Below, piece by piece: positions 29,480-43,607 of a DNA stretch of 64,000 nt. How positions within the stretch are numbered: position 1 is the stretch's first letter; each line of letters opens with the position of its first letter. The notes under the pieces are model-generated. The model made no database searches. It was given only the letters and a program-made list of their open reading frames with translations, and was not told where the DNA came from. Origin of the DNA: Corallium rubrum (taxonomy: Eukaryota; Cnidaria; Anthozoa; Scleralcyonacea; Coralliidae). The stretch spans positions 34,358,628 to 34,422,627 of the forward strand of contig OZ035998.1 of the NCBI GenBank assembly GCA_964035015.1, written 5' to 3'. The translations under genes were made by a program, and so were the position numbers.

Positions 29480-29896
29480 CATGGAAGGGCTAAGGGGCTT
29501 TAGCCCCCGGAGAAATCTCAATGGGGGGGCTGAGCCCCCCCGGAAATTTTGCAGCAACTGACTCATTAGGCTACTGACTCATCAATAACCATTCACAAAT
29601 TATAGGTTACTTGTTAGGCTAAAGTAACTGTTACAGCCTCATTCCTGTCAGTCAAAAGCACCCATATTCAGTGATAAGTCAACCCAGGAAACACAAAATC
29701 GAAAAATTGTTGAAATGTGTTATATTTTAACTAGTTTTTATGACATTTCATGACCTCCAGTGTTCTTAAAAATCACCTCAGAATGCAGGAAATGGCATTT
29801 CCAAGACTCTAAATTTCAAAAATTTCCGGGGGCATGCCCCCGGGCCCTGTTCAGCAGTTCAGCCCCCCTAGACAAAAACAAAACTCTACGCCTATG
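29480..29896. mobile_element. Degraded copy of the CATAGGCGTAGAG hAT-like element
   Basis: Contains GGGGCTTTAGCCCCCGGAG, GGCATGCCCCCGGG and the right end CTCTACGCCTATG, in opposite orientation to 59691-60125. The left terminus is lost. A chance open frame at 29760-30008 has no support as a gene. Confidence 0.7.
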
Positions 29897-30042
29897 CTCA
29901 CAGTTGTATCGAGATCACTTGTACTTACAACAGAAATCTGAAACCTGCTCCAAAGACACAAGCAAGGATTGTGGCCGATTTATTATCAAGTCTCAAGATC
30001 GATTGTGATTATGCCGAGTTTCTTCAAGGCCATGTTGTAAAC

Positions 30043-30123
30043 TGAATAGAATAGAATAGAATAGAATAGAATAGAATAGAATAGAATAGAATAGAATAGA
30101 ATAGAATAGAATAGAATAGAATA
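30043..30123. repeat. TAGAA pentanucleotide microsatellite
   Basis: About 15 units of AATAG, followed at 30155-30210 by a shorter GTTACATTACATTACAT-like array. Confidence 0.95.
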
Positions 30124-30620
30124 TTTAACCACGTTTCGCCTTCCAAATACGATCGTGAGAATTACATTACATTATTTACAATACGTTACGTTACATTACA
30201 TTACATTACATGAACTGTGGATATTCGCCAACAATGTGTGGAAACGATGTATGTCTGACAATTAGTAACAAGCAAGAGAAAGAAAGAGGCAGGGATTTTT
30301 TCTGGCCCATCGACTGCACTGCCTAACCTTTGTTTTCTCACCTGATTATGAAAATATAGGTTGTAACAAACAATTTAAGCCCTTAAGCCGTAATCAAACG
30401 AGAACGCAAGTCATCGCATTAAGCTGGCATTCACAAATTTCTGTGGTGGTCGTTCAAACAACGTAATTAACAAAATAAAGGTTTCATGAATGTTTTGAAC
30501 AAGTCTTAACTTTGTCACGGTTCATAATATTTTCGGGAAATTATTCAGAGACTGGCTGAGATAGCGTGACTGCCAACTTGCGATGACTTGCGTTCTATTT
30601 TTTTGCTTACCCTTAGAGCA

Positions 30621-31235
30621 GGGGTGGTAACGTGACGTTACATATACGGGCACGTTACATATACGGGCATGTTACATATACGGGCAGTTAGAAGGGTGGT
30701 GTCCTAATGTTACATATACGGGCACCAGGGGGGTGGTGTCCTAATGTTACATCCAGGAGGGTGGTAACCTAATGTTACATATACAGGCACCATGAGAGTG
30801 GTGTCCTAATGTTACATATACGGGCACCAGGAGTGCCAGGAGGTATATGTAACATTAGGACACCACCCCCCTGGTGCCCGTATATGTAACATTAGGTTAC
30901 CACCCCCGTGGTGCTCGTATATGTAACATGCCCGTATATGTAACGTGCCCGTATATGTAAAGTGCCCGTATATGTAACATTAGGTTACCACCCCCGTGGT
31001 GCTCGTATATGTAACATGCCCGTATATGTAACGTGCCCGTATATGTAAAGTGCCCGTATATGTAACATGCCCGTATATGTAACATGCCCGTATATGTAAC
31101 ATGCCCGTATATGTAACGTGCCCGTATATGTAACGTGCCCGTATATGTAACGTGCCCGTATATGTAACATGCCCGTATATGTAACGTGCCCGTATATGTA
31201 ACGTGCCCGTATATGTAACGTCACGTTACCACCTC
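30621..31235. mobile_element. Foldback-type element built from a 17-bp satellite
   Basis: Units of ATGTAACRTGCCCGTAT occur in one orientation from about 30640 to 30830 and in the other from about 30845 to 31225. The outermost sequences, GGTGGTAACGTGACGTTACA and its complement, form the ends. Inverted arms made of tandem repeats are the hallmark of foldback elements (family knowledge). Interspersed spacers read AGGGGGGTGGTGTCCTAATG. Confidence 0.75.
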
Positions 31236-31894
31236 ATATGTACCCTTATTGAAAATCTTCTAAAATCACCTGATCGATGACGTCATGGGACCACGTTAAA
31301 AATTCATAAAAATAGCTCTAGATATGCTGATGTAAGCATTTTTTTGTCGATGACATCATCAAGTCCAACATGGCGGATAATGCGAGGTATTTCTTGATCC
31401 AACTAGATGAATTTGTATTTGCTATGTGCACAAGCTTTTGTTTTGCATTATAGCATTTGCTATATATTTGTTATACTATATATTGCTATACTATGCTATA
31501 CTATTTCCTATATTCATCATTACGTAACAAAACTGCGGTGTATGGTTCTTTGATTCAATCAACGCAACTTCGAGACACATGGCATTCAAACAACCCTAAG
31601 AATCACCAGAAAGAGTAAAGTCTTACTGCAACCCAAGTCAGTGTAATGCACCAAGCGCGGTGAGATGGCGTTGAATCTGGTGGCACTGTACAGCGAACAA
31701 ATTTTCAATGCTCATTTGCGTCTATACCTTTCTTTGAGGGTGGTAAAGGGGGGGGGGGGGGGGTGTACGGATCATGTTTCACGGGAAATAAAAATCATTT
31801 CTCATTTCACGGATAAGAAAACTGCCATTTTAACGTTTCACAAAATATTACGGGAACGTTTAATCAACTCTGTGACAATTTTGAACTTCTGAAA

Positions 31895-32760
31895 TAGGTC
31901 AAAATGTCAAATAAGGGGTTTATTTATGCTAAATCTACATATTTTAGTCTTATTTCAAAAGTTGAAAAATGGCCAAAATCGGTCAAAAAGTAAAGGGGTT
32001 AGCCTTTACTTTTTGGTCAAATTTTGAACTTTTGAAAAAGGGTCAAAAATGCCAAATAATATAAGGCCTTTTTAGAGCTTCTATAGCAACGAGAAGGGTT
32101 TATTTATGCTAAATCTCCATATTTTAGCCTTATTTCAAAAGTTGAAAAAATGCCAAAATAGGCCAAAAAGTAGAGGGGTTAGTCTTTACTTTTTGGTCAA
32201 TTTTTGAACTTCTGAAATAGGGTCAAAATGTCAAATAAGGGGTTTATTTATGCTAAATCTACATATTTTAGCCTTATTTCAAAAGTTGTAAAAATGGCCA
32301 AAATCTGTCAAAAAGTAAAGGGGTTAGCCTTTACTTTTTGACCGATTTTTGCCAGTTTTCAAACTTTTGAAATATGGTCAAAAATGTCAAATAAAGCTTT
32401 TGTAGAGCTTCTAAAGCAATGAGAAGGGCTTATATGTATTAAATGTTCGTATTTTAGCCTTATTTCGAAAGTAGAAAAAATGACCAAAATCGGTCAAAAA
32501 GTAAAGGGGTTAGCCTTTACTTAAATATCACCGAGAAGTGATATTTGAGCCTTATTTAAAAAGTCGGAAAATTTTTTAAGGGGTTAGCCTTTACTTTTTG
32601 ACCGATTTTGGCCGTTTTCCGAACTTGTGAGATACCCAGGTATTTGTGAGATACCCACGCCCCGGGGGCGTTGGCGAGCGGAGATAAGACCCTGGGTACG
32701 AGGTTGGGGGTTAGCCTTTACTTTTCGACAGATTTTGGCTATTTTTGCGAACTTTTGAAA
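31895..32760. repeat. Degenerate tandem repeat, units about 130-200 bp
   Basis: Recurring blocks TTTATGCTAAATCTACATAT, TTTAGCCTTATTTCAAAAG, GGTCAAAAAGTAAAGGGGTT and AGCCTTTACTTTTTG repeat at least five times with drift. A foreign stretch with GATACCCAGG/CCTGGGTACGAGG at 32630-32700 interrupts the array. Confidence 0.8.
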
Positions 32761-33017
32761 CAAGGTTATAAAACATCAAATAATTAAAAGCCTTTTTAGA
32801 CGTTCTGTGACAAAACGAAGTCTGTATCTGTGCTAAATATTCATATTTGAGCCATATTTAAAAAGTCCAATATTTAAACATTTTTTGAACATTTTTTGAC
32901 ATTATTTCAAAAGTTGGGGTGGCATTTATATAAATATGAACAATGAGAACAATAAATCCTGTACAACTAAACGATTTTTCACGTAAAGAAACACAAACTT
33001 CAAATGCTAAAAAAGTC

Positions 33018-33023
33018 TTTATT
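33018..33023 (-). promoter_or_regulatory. Polyadenylation signal of the collagen gene
   Basis: AATAAA on the minus strand 281 bases beyond the collagen stop codon. Confidence 0.5.
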
Positions 33024-33303
33024 ACAAAACTTCATAAAAAATAGTACTATACTTGCTTATCAAATGTTATACATATGGCCTCTACAAAAATATTAAATGT
33101 CGTTAGAACTCCACGATGGCGTGCTTGCAGTGAGTGTCGTGTGGTAGGGTCACACTCGTTCTACGTATAGCTACAGAGAAATTTAAAAAATTTTCTAGAA
33201 CTTCAGTGTTTCTTTGGCATGATTTGTGAAACAACATGGGCATTAAACGGTAAACAAAGACAGCTGTGTATCTTCATCCAAGTGGTAAATTTACAACCTT
33301 GTA

Positions 33304-33450
33304 CTATGAAAAGCAAATGGGGCCAATGTCAATCCCAAATTTCTCGTCTTTATCGCCAATATCATAGACAGCAATGTCTCGTATAGGTAGTCGAGCAGTG
33401 TTGCTGGTGTTAACAGCAACTATTGTTTTACGCCATGTCCCATCTTTTAC
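33304..33450 (-). CDS. Collagen terminal exon (COLFI end)
   Basis: Acceptor TTTTGCAG|GTAAAAG; 48 codons plus TAG. Encodes [26 protein letters not shown] and the conserved end [13 protein letters not shown]. Confidence 0.93.
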   Translation of the reverse strand, partial: VKDGTWRKTIVAVNTSNTARLPIRDIAVYDIGDKDEKFGIDIGPICFS

Positions 33451-36400
33451 CTGCAAAATAATTAGTTTTAAAATAGGGAAAATAAATCTCTTGGAAAATA
33501 AGGATTCTGTTGTTAAATATTGTAAGAAAAACTTTATACATTATTTATCAAATCATTATTAATTCACGACGAAAATTCAAAAGAAATGAATGTTTATTTA
33601 ATCAGCATCTTTAAATACGGATAAAACATTGATTAATAAAACATCAATGTTTTATCAAAGTTAATAGGCACTAGTGGCTCAAATTCAGCTTTTTCTGAGT
33701 TAAAATGATCTTATTTAACCTTTTCTACGACTCTTATTAAACAAAGTGTTCATCATTTACACTTATAATTTGATAAGTAAGTTAAACTATTCGCGTCCCA
33801 TCTTTATGGGCATTTACAATGGCTCGCCTTCGGCTCAGGCACGTAGACAGGATTTTGAAAGGGGGGGAGCCGAAATCAAAAAAATTTTTAGGGGAGTCCG
33901 GGGCCATGCTCCCCCGGGAAATTTTGAAATCGAGAGTCGCTAAAATGCCATTTCCTGGCTTTTGGAGGAAGATTTTACAGACTCTAAAGGTTAAAAGAAC
34001 GTCATATAAAATACTCAAAACACGCAAACGTCACATAGATACTCAACCTCGTCCCCAGGGCATTTTGCCTCCACGTTGGGAGTCGGCGAAAATGGCCCTG
34101 GCATCGGCTGGTCACGTGACACCCAGAAATTTGGGGTGTTTTGGCAAGAAAATTTATGCGGTCTTTGTGTTTCGTTTTTGTATAATACGTATACATGAAT
34201 AATAAATAATAAATATTTAACGCTCTGCCGAATCACTCATGTGAACCTTCATCATAAATGCAGCTGGCTAGCATTATTCATCATGATACTCCCCACGATT
34301 ATCCAGGATACATTTAAATGTCGGGAAGAAACATATATCTAATGTTGTTCTTGACTTTAACCAAAGCTATCGTTGCAATTCTTTGGATGAACTTCGCAGA
34401 GTGGATTTATTGCAATTCATATTTTGATGAATAAATTACACTGTATCTGAATTAATCAAGTTTTTAAACCGGCCAATCCGATTATAGAATCGACCAGCCG
34501 ATGCCAGGGCCACTTTCGCCGACCTCCCAACGTGGAGGCAAAATGCTCTGGGGACGAGGTTGATAGACACTCAAAATGCATACACTCAGTCGATGGAATA
34601 CACTGTTTACAGTTTATTTCCTGACACAATTGATATTGCATCAGTTTTGTAGTTACATGTCTGTCGTTCTGGCTACGTCCCTGCTTCGGGTCGCCATTGT
34701 AAATGCCCATAAAGATCGGCCGCTCATATTTTAACTATTACATACAATAATAAAAAAAAATATTGAACCGTGAAAAAACAGTGTAAAAGAACTTTAGAAA
34801 TTTAAAACAATGGTGTTGACTTTTTAGTTATTCCAGGTAGCCAATACCTCTAACTATTTTAATTTAGACAAAATTATTCTCTTGGAAAAAAATCCGTTAT
34901 TGAATAGTGTAAAACAACAATAGAAATTTTAGGGATTTATGGTGAAGGAAAATTCGAGTGTAGAATATATACATTATAAGACCAAACCGGGACCAGTTGC
35001 GAAAAATGCAACTACACAGGCCTTCCGGCAGGAATTGAACCCAATATTACTTCTAATAAACCCAATGCTGTCCTGGCATTACCACCTTGATGTATACAGA
35101 ACTCGCACCAAGCTCTCGGCAACGGCCTCCGTGGCTCAGTGGTCAGAGCATTGCACTAGAATCGCAAGGTCGTGGGTTCAATTCCTGCCGGAAGGCCTGT
35201 GTAGTTGCATTTTTCGCAACTGGTCCCGGTTTGGTCTTATAATGTATATATTCTACACTCGAATTTTCCTTCACCATAAATCCCTAGAACATGCTATGTA
35301 ATCGAGTGAAATGCCCAATATTACTTATAGAAATTTTAAATGGCGTTATTGGCGTTGACTCTGGCTTCCGGGATTTTATAGGTATTAAGTTATTTCAGGT
35401 AGCCAATACCTCTAAATATTTTAATTTATTTTCTTTAATACTATAAAGACATAGACAAAATAATTCTCTTGGGAAAAAAATCTGTTATTGAATAGTGTAA
35501 AAAACTTTAGAAATTTAAAACAATGACGTTGACTCTCGCTTCCTGGAATTTCTAGGTTTTTAGTTACTTCAGGTAGCCATGCCAGTGCATTTAAATATTG
35601 TAATTTATTTCCTTTATTATGAAAAGAAGATACGAAAAATAATTCTCTTTGGAAAAAAATTATGTTATTGAATATTACAAGCAATAGCGTTAACAGTAGT
35701 TCTTCCGTTCCATATCTCAGTTCGTTTTGAAGATGAAGATGAAGATGAAGATGAAGCTTTATTGTTATGTAAATGACAAGATCGACACATTGCATAATGA
35801 CTTATTAATGCCATTGAAAACGATAAATATTTTCAAGATTATTTAAAGTGTCTATGAAACAAACATTATGTTTGTCTTATTTGAAAGAACACTTAAAAGC
35901 ACAAAGTAACATCTTTTACAGATTTTCGTTTCCTTGCTTCGTTTTTGAGATATTTCAGTTTGTTTGATATGCAAATTTGACTTATAAGATAACTTTACGT
36001 CACAGTTTGCATAATGAGTTACCGCAAAGTTCCTATATCTTTGTTATTATCCAACAAAAATACTTGGCGAATTAGGAACCATGTGCGAGTGTTTCTCCAG
36101 TCTGTAAATTGTAAATTGTAAATTGTAAATTGTAAGTGTTTTTGTTTGACAATAACAAAGATATATAATCTTTTGCCGGTAAGTCATTATGCAAAGAGTG
36201 ACGTAAAGTTATCTTATAAGTTAAATTTACATATCAAACAAACTGAAATATCTCAAAAACGAAGCAAGGAAACCAAAAACTGCAAAATATGTTACTCTAT
36301 CATTTTAAGTGTTCTTTCAAATAAGACAAACTTAATTTTTGTTTCATAGGCACTTTAACGAAATGGTTTAAAATTGTCCATCCTTAATGTCATGCAACAT

Positions 36401-37484
36401 ATACATGCTCAGACACAGTTAGGAAAGACTTTTTTACGAAAACTTTTTAAGAATTATTTGGGTCCTTTTACGCAGGTTTCTTGTATCCTAGAGATATTAT
36501 ATCACAGTAATATTATTTCCCAACGTTCTTATTGTGCCTTATTTCCTAGGTCCTTATACATCCCAGCTTTCCTTTCTCTCAGGATACTTATCTCCCAAGG
36601 TACTTTATTCCAGAGTTCCTGCATCCCTACATATGGTTCCTTTTTATGATGCATGAGCAGTTATTTTCCCTTTTCCCTGATATCAACGCCCCACCTTACC
36701 TTACAATCGTCTTGGATTACCACTGGTCTAAATTTACGTGCACTTAACGCATGATATTCCATATCATTATCTCCTAACAGTTTTATAGATTCCTTATGAT
36801 TATGATTGCTCCAAGCAAACGAGTTCTGGCAGTGATAAGTAATGTTCTGCCAAGCATTTGTCGATAGCATTTGCAAAAATTTCATCTGATTCCCATCCAA
36901 TTCATAAGCAATCTAAAATGACAAAATTCAATCGACAATAATTCAGTCACATGCAAGCCCATTTGAACCCTTCCAAAACGTATCTCCTTAAGGAGTAAAG
37001 CCGTCTGGCGTTAAACAGAGTATAAAATATCGTTCTAGCGTTAGAATAATAAAGTTGTCACTCAACTACAACGTATAAATAAAAATATATACAACGTATA
37101 TTGATAATGCCGTATGTTAGTCTCAAATTATTTCTGAGCAGCTCATTCCGAAACGTTTGTTTAATATACATGTACTGCTAATAAGCCAAACCCCCCCCCC
37201 CCCCCCCCCCCCCCCCACCCCCCTTCATAATCCTCCATTTATAAGCCCACACAAAACCCCTTACGAAATTGTATAAGACTAGAATAATCCGCACTTATGG
37301 TAAGCTGAGCATACCTTCATGAAATTTTCAATTTCAGAGCTAACCCATAGGTAACGATCTTTGCCAGAATACCACTTTTTCTTTTTAATCTGAACAGTAA
37401 AAAAAAAATCCCCAAGAAAATTAACAGAATATGTACGGAATAATGAACATCTGGTTGTTGTAAATTTAAGAAGAGCATATATAT

Positions 37485-37518
<34 letters not shown>

Positions 37519-40500
37519 ATATAAACCAAACCAAACCAAACCAAACCAAACCAAACCAAACCAAACCAAACCAAACCAAACCAAACCAAACCAAATCTAA
37601 AACTAAACTAAACCAAATCAAATTAAACCAAATCAAACTAAACTAAAATAAACCAAACCAAACCAAACCGAACCGAACTGAACCGAACCGAACCGAACCG
37701 AACTAAACTAAACTAAACTAAACTAAACTAAACTAAACTAAACTAAACTAAACTAAACTAAACTAAACTAAACCAAACCAAACCAAACCAAACCAAACCA
37801 AACTAAACTAAAAACTAAACCAAACCAAACCAAACTAAACTAAACTAAACTAAACTAAACTAAACTAAACTAAACTAAACTAAACTAAACTAAACTAAAC
37901 GTTGCGAGTATTGTACCGAAGTCAAGCTTTAAACACAAGTTTTCAGAATAGCTCCTCTCTTTTCACACGAAAAAAATTCAAATCGGCTCAAAACATTACC
38001 TGTGCTATGTTTGGTACAACACATGTAGAAACACTTTCAAAGTCGCAGAACACCAATACAGCATCGTCGGAAACTCCGCCGTTAGGATCAATCCAATATT
38101 TGCCTGATTGATTAAAAAACAACAACATCACAATTCCACTATATCGTTACGTATAAAACATCAAAACATTACTCGGTCATCAAAGTCTTTTAGTACAATC
38201 TTTTAGTGTAGGCCGTACCTATTTTTAAAGTTGGATGAAGGTGCTTCAGGTCTTTGCAAGTTCTTGCCGGGAAGTTCTTGCTGCCATCAGCAAACTTATA
38301 TAAATCAATGTCCATCATAGCCATGTTTAAATCTGTTAACACCTTTACCTTATAGAGTGAAAAGGAAATTAACCTTCTTTTTAAGGTGGCTCCATACAGT
38401 TTCTGGAAAAATGGAAAATACAAGTTCGAGAGTCCAAAACACGTGTATAAACAATTCGGAAAAATAATAAAACTAAACGTTGTGCATAGTTAAACAGTCT
38501 GACGATCAAAAACTATTACCAAATAAATAGCAACAGTTGTTGCTATGGCAACAATGACGTTTCAAAATGGCTGCCAATTATCCATCAAACTAATTTAATT
38601 CGAAAAAAACTTTGGTGACCCCCAATTTTTTTCATTAAAACTTTTATTGAAGTATGAGTAATCAGTAGGCCGATTTTAAACAAATTCTGTAAAACGAATA
38701 ATTTTTTTCCGGGAAAAATCATGTTTGTTAATTTTTAAAAAAATTGGTTTTACAGAATTTTTTTAAAATCGGCCTATTGATTACTCATACTTCAAGAAAC
38801 GTTTTAATGAAAAAAAAAATTGGGGGTCACCAAAGTTTTTTTCGAATTAAATTAGTTTGAAGGGTAATTGGCAGCCATTTTGAAACGTCATTGTTGCCAT
38901 AGCAACAACTGTTGCTATTTATTTGGTAACAGTTTTTGATTGTCAGAATGTTTAACTATGCATAATATTTAGTTTTATTCTTTTCCCAAATTGTTTATGC
39001 ACGTGTTTTGGACTCTCAAACTTGTATTTTCCATTTTTCAAGAAACTGTATGGAGCCACCTTAATTGATATAAAAAGTCTTCAAACTTATCTTTCAAGGT
39101 CATATGACCCACTAGCCTGACTTGCGAAAGGTAAAAATTATATGTGTATTTACATAAGATATGATAAGACGAGTTGGAATGGGATAGATTGAAATGGGAA
39201 AGGTGATCTCATCTCATTTTTCTCATCTCATCTCATTTCATTTCATCCCATCTCGATCATCTCATCTCTACTCATCTCGTCATCTCATCTCATATCTTAA
39301 CTTATTCCGTTCCATATTCCCATCCTATCTCACATAAGCACGCATCCCATTTCATAATACCCACCGAGATGAGTAGAGATGAGATGAAATGAAATGATCG
39401 AGATGAGATGAGATGAGACGAGACGAGACGAGACGAGACGAGACGAGACGAGACGAGACGAGGCGAGACGAGACGAGACGAGACGAGATGAGTAGAGATG
39501 AGCTGAAATGATCGAGATGGGATGAAAAGAGATGAAATGAGATGAAATAAAATGAGACGAGATGAGATGAGTAGAAATAAGTGGAGATGAGATGACATGA
39601 TCGAGATGGGATGATCGAGATGAGATGAAATGTAATGAGACAAGATGAGATGATCGAGATGAGACGAGATCAGATGATACAATAAGAGATGAGATTAGAT
39701 AACACGTGAGTAGTTTTTTTCATCATAAGTATATAAAAGCTAAATATGAACATTTAACAAAGTAAAATAAATAAATAAATACATAAATTAATAACTGAAT
39801 AGTCTGAATATAAGAGTGGTACGTATACATGAGGCACATGAGCAAGCTTGCTTATTTCGAACAGTATTTTGTTGTGATAATAGACGTTATAATTTTAAAC
39901 TTATTTTTATTTTTTGTTATCATTGTTTTTTTATTTTATTTATTTCTGTAGTCTCCCGAGGTCCCACACACAGAAGACTAAAGTAAACATGTATTTCAAT
40001 GATTCTTACCCACCGGAATTATGACTGTCCGAATATTACACTCATCCTTACCTGAACTAACCAAGAGTCCATATAGATATATTAATATATTATTATATAG
40101 ATGCGAGTGTTTTACTAGGAAATATGCAGTGTCGTATTTTCCATATCCTCACCAGTAAAGATATCGATGACGTCATTTAGAATTTTACCGCTTTTTGCAT
40201 TGAATCTATATAATAAAAAGAACATTACACGGTGGCTTGAAGATATGAATTTTATCTTCTCGTGGTAAAAACGATATTTTATTCATTCGCTACGCTCATT
40301 CGTAAAATATTGTTTTCCCCCACTCGAAGATAAAATTCATATCTTCGCGCCGCCGTGTAATATCCTCTATATATCAACTTAACTATTAGCAATAACGATA
40401 AATGATGACTAAATGATAAACTGGGAAATACCACAGGCGTGGAAACAATTCGAAGGTTACATATGACGTAAACTTTAGGACCTGGGCTATCCAACATACA

Positions 40501-43500
40501 AGACACGTTACCTGTGACGTCATAATGTAGGCGTAGCAAGCAATTTTAAACGTTACAACAGAAAACTTGGAAACTTATAATAAATTTTGACATAACACAC
40601 GGACACGATCTGAAATTGGTGTAATTACTTTCAAGATGATCTTTCTACCTCCGAATCTTTGTATATACTGTAAGTATCTAAATAGTTTACTTACGCCTGT
40701 TATGTGTATTAAACATAGAAATAATATACCTAGAATGCGGGCTCCTATCTCCTGTCAGTCAAAAAATTGTCGCCACAAAATGGCGGATTTATAAGGGCAA
40801 AAGGAACTCGCCCTAGGACTTTTTTACAATTTTTGACACGGCCGCGGTTGGTAACCGGTGTGGAGTGGACGATGGATGTTTTTTAGCACTGAATTTCTTT
40901 GTTTTTTACGCCGGGAAATTTACTGGATTAGTGAATTTAACGATAAAGGCATGTGAAGTGCAATAACCTTCGCCAAAACATTTCGAACATCAAACTCTGG
41001 ATGTAGAAATGGCGACGATAGCGGTCTTTTAATACGAATGGTTTTAGTGTTTTTACTGTTTTACATTATATTTGAATGATTCCCACTTGTCCATCTGTAT
41101 GTGATTTATACTGAATGTGGGTGAAGGATTAATCCAGGAGACAGTAAGTGTTTTGTTCTTTTTTATCCAATCTAATAGGAATTTCTAGCTTGTGATTTTT
41201 GAAATATAAAATATTTTTATGCACCTGGCATACTTTTTATACATCAGTCTTTTCGACATCTATTTATATTGACATTTTAAATCCGCGTTTTTCTTAAGAT
41301 TTTCTCCTAGTTTCCATTACGTATTTGATTAGTTTCTTTTCTTTTTCGTTTTTCTGAGTTTCAAGTTTAGCATGAGCCTATCTTTTTGTTGCTTTTTGTA
41401 ATTGTGGTGAATTGATCGAAATATAATTTTGAACTTATATTTTTTAGTACGTTTAATAAAGCAAGTGTCTTGCAAATTGTTTTATTTTATGCTGTGTATG
41501 TGGCTGATTTGTTGTCATGCATGTATCCATTCCTTATTTTGAGAGGCGATCATTGTTGTATATTTATCCCACCCCTTTGCAAAATTCAAAATGGCGGATC
41601 TAAAAGGGCGAAATAAAATTTAATTTGGACACCTGTCACGTGACAGAGCACGCATTCTAGGTCTATTATTTCTTTGGTATTAAATCATATTATCTTACAT
41701 ATATCACTAGGTCTAGGAATGACAGTAGCCGTTCCAAAGCTAAGACTAACCGGGGGAAAAGTACAATATGTTATGTGGTGAAGAAACACGGAATGCTAGT
41801 TCCTTTTAACCCTGTACTGGGCATTGTTGCCATTAGTACTCATATACCGCTGGTTGCATGTGACCGGGCCGCGCGTCGCATATTTGATCGTTGTTTGCCT
41901 TGTCTCAATGCTCGCAGGCTATGTCTCAACTGCTACTTGACACGACGCCAAGTATGAGTCCACACGGGACAAGTATTAGTTCAGCAAGTCAAGGTTATTT
42001 TTAATGCTTGTCGACAATAGCTCTTCTAAAATCAATGGACAGCTTTTCCACTCTCATACCTCCTTCCGGGTTTGCTAAGTTTCATAATTATTAGGGACCT
42101 TAAGATGCTAGGACGACGACGGTGGTTAAAAAGCAATTCAAATTTTAGCATTAAAAAGAAGTCACGGTTAACTGACTACTGTATTCAATACTTGAAGCTT
42201 GTTTTATAATTTTCAAATTGTTAAAACGGTCGCAGTGTCTGTGTTAAGGCAATCTCAGACAACAATCCTCATCACCCCACGAGTCATCGTCGTCCTGAAG
42301 ACGTGAAAGTGGTCTGAGTGGCGTTGTATACAGAGCGAGGACGGTGTTCAGATTACTCTTGGGACTAGAAATTAATCATTATCTTTGTTTTGCAAGAAGA
42401 ATGCTCTTGTTTGAAGGACGTCGTCCTCGAAGTTCCCGTCGTAGATCTTAAGGTCCCTATTATCTCACAAAATTGCTGTCTGGGATCCCGCGTTAAATGT
42501 TATTGGTGTTCAATTTCAGTACGGTTGGAATAAGTGAAATGTGACTGGTGAATACAAAAATAAACATTAATTTACAACAGACAAAAACTTGATTCGAGCA
42601 TTAAACTGAAATAATCTTGACTACTAATCTCGTACCCAGAGCCTGCGATCCTTTTGGTCAGTACCAACGAACGGAGTTCTGGGGAACTCCGATGAGAAAA
42701 ACCCAAAATTGGGATTTTGTTCCCAGTCCTCTGGTTCCCAGTTCCCCATAATTTGTTGTTGTCATCGACGATCTTTAGCTTGTTCGAAGACCAGGAACAT
42801 ATATGTGTTTACCGATAAAGAATGGCCCAGTATGTTTTACAAAGCTCTTGACAAAGCGCTGCGATACAAATGGTCTTTCTTAGCTTTTCTCTAAATCGTC
42901 AACCGGACGATTTGACGAGAGTGTTTTATATGTCCGCGTCCCCGTCGGCACTCGGCAGTGATCGACTCACCGCTCAGGTAAGGAATTGTACTTGGTTAAA
43001 CTACATCGACCTTGTATTCTCCAATATAATTTTAAAGTTCTGAGACGAAACTTCTGAAGCGAAAAAAATAATAGTTTTAACTTGTAAATTGTCGGGATTT
43101 TTGCTGTTTTGAATTATTTCATGTGTTCAATTGTATTTTGGGTCTGTCGTGTATAAGTAAGGGTTACACAATGTCGGGAAATCGATTAAACAAGTTAGCA
43201 ACGTGCACATTATTTGGAATTTTACTGTTTTAAAGCTAACCAATCAGATGACAAGTTTCATCGGAGTTCCCCAGAGCCTCCAATTCTTGGTGATGACCGA
43301 AAGGATCGCAGGCTCTTGGTACGAGATTGAATGCAAACAACGATCAAATATTCGGCGCGCGGCAACCAGCAATATTTTAATCTAACGCCAGGCCATTTAC
43401 ATGGTTGCCTGGTTGCAGGTTCGACTCCTGTCTGCTGCTCAGAAACTCTGAGCGTTGGTGCTTGACGAACTTCCACTGAACGTCTGTTACACCACACGCC

Positions 43501-43528
43501 AAGCTCGCAAACGTACCACATGACATGC

Positions 43529-43607
<79 letters not shown>

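Noticed and set aside
30640-31230. CRISPR-like regular repeats
   Set aside because: The units are contiguous or variably spaced, switch orientation, have no unique spacers, and the genome is animal.
39302-39682. Ser/His/Leu-rich open frame
   Set aside because: Translation of the ATGAG/ACGAG microsatellite.
40020-40070. Donor CAG|GTAAGG after CTTGGTTAGTTCAG on the minus strand
   Set aside because: No convincing acceptor and no collagen-like coding; the flanking propeptide exons join without it.
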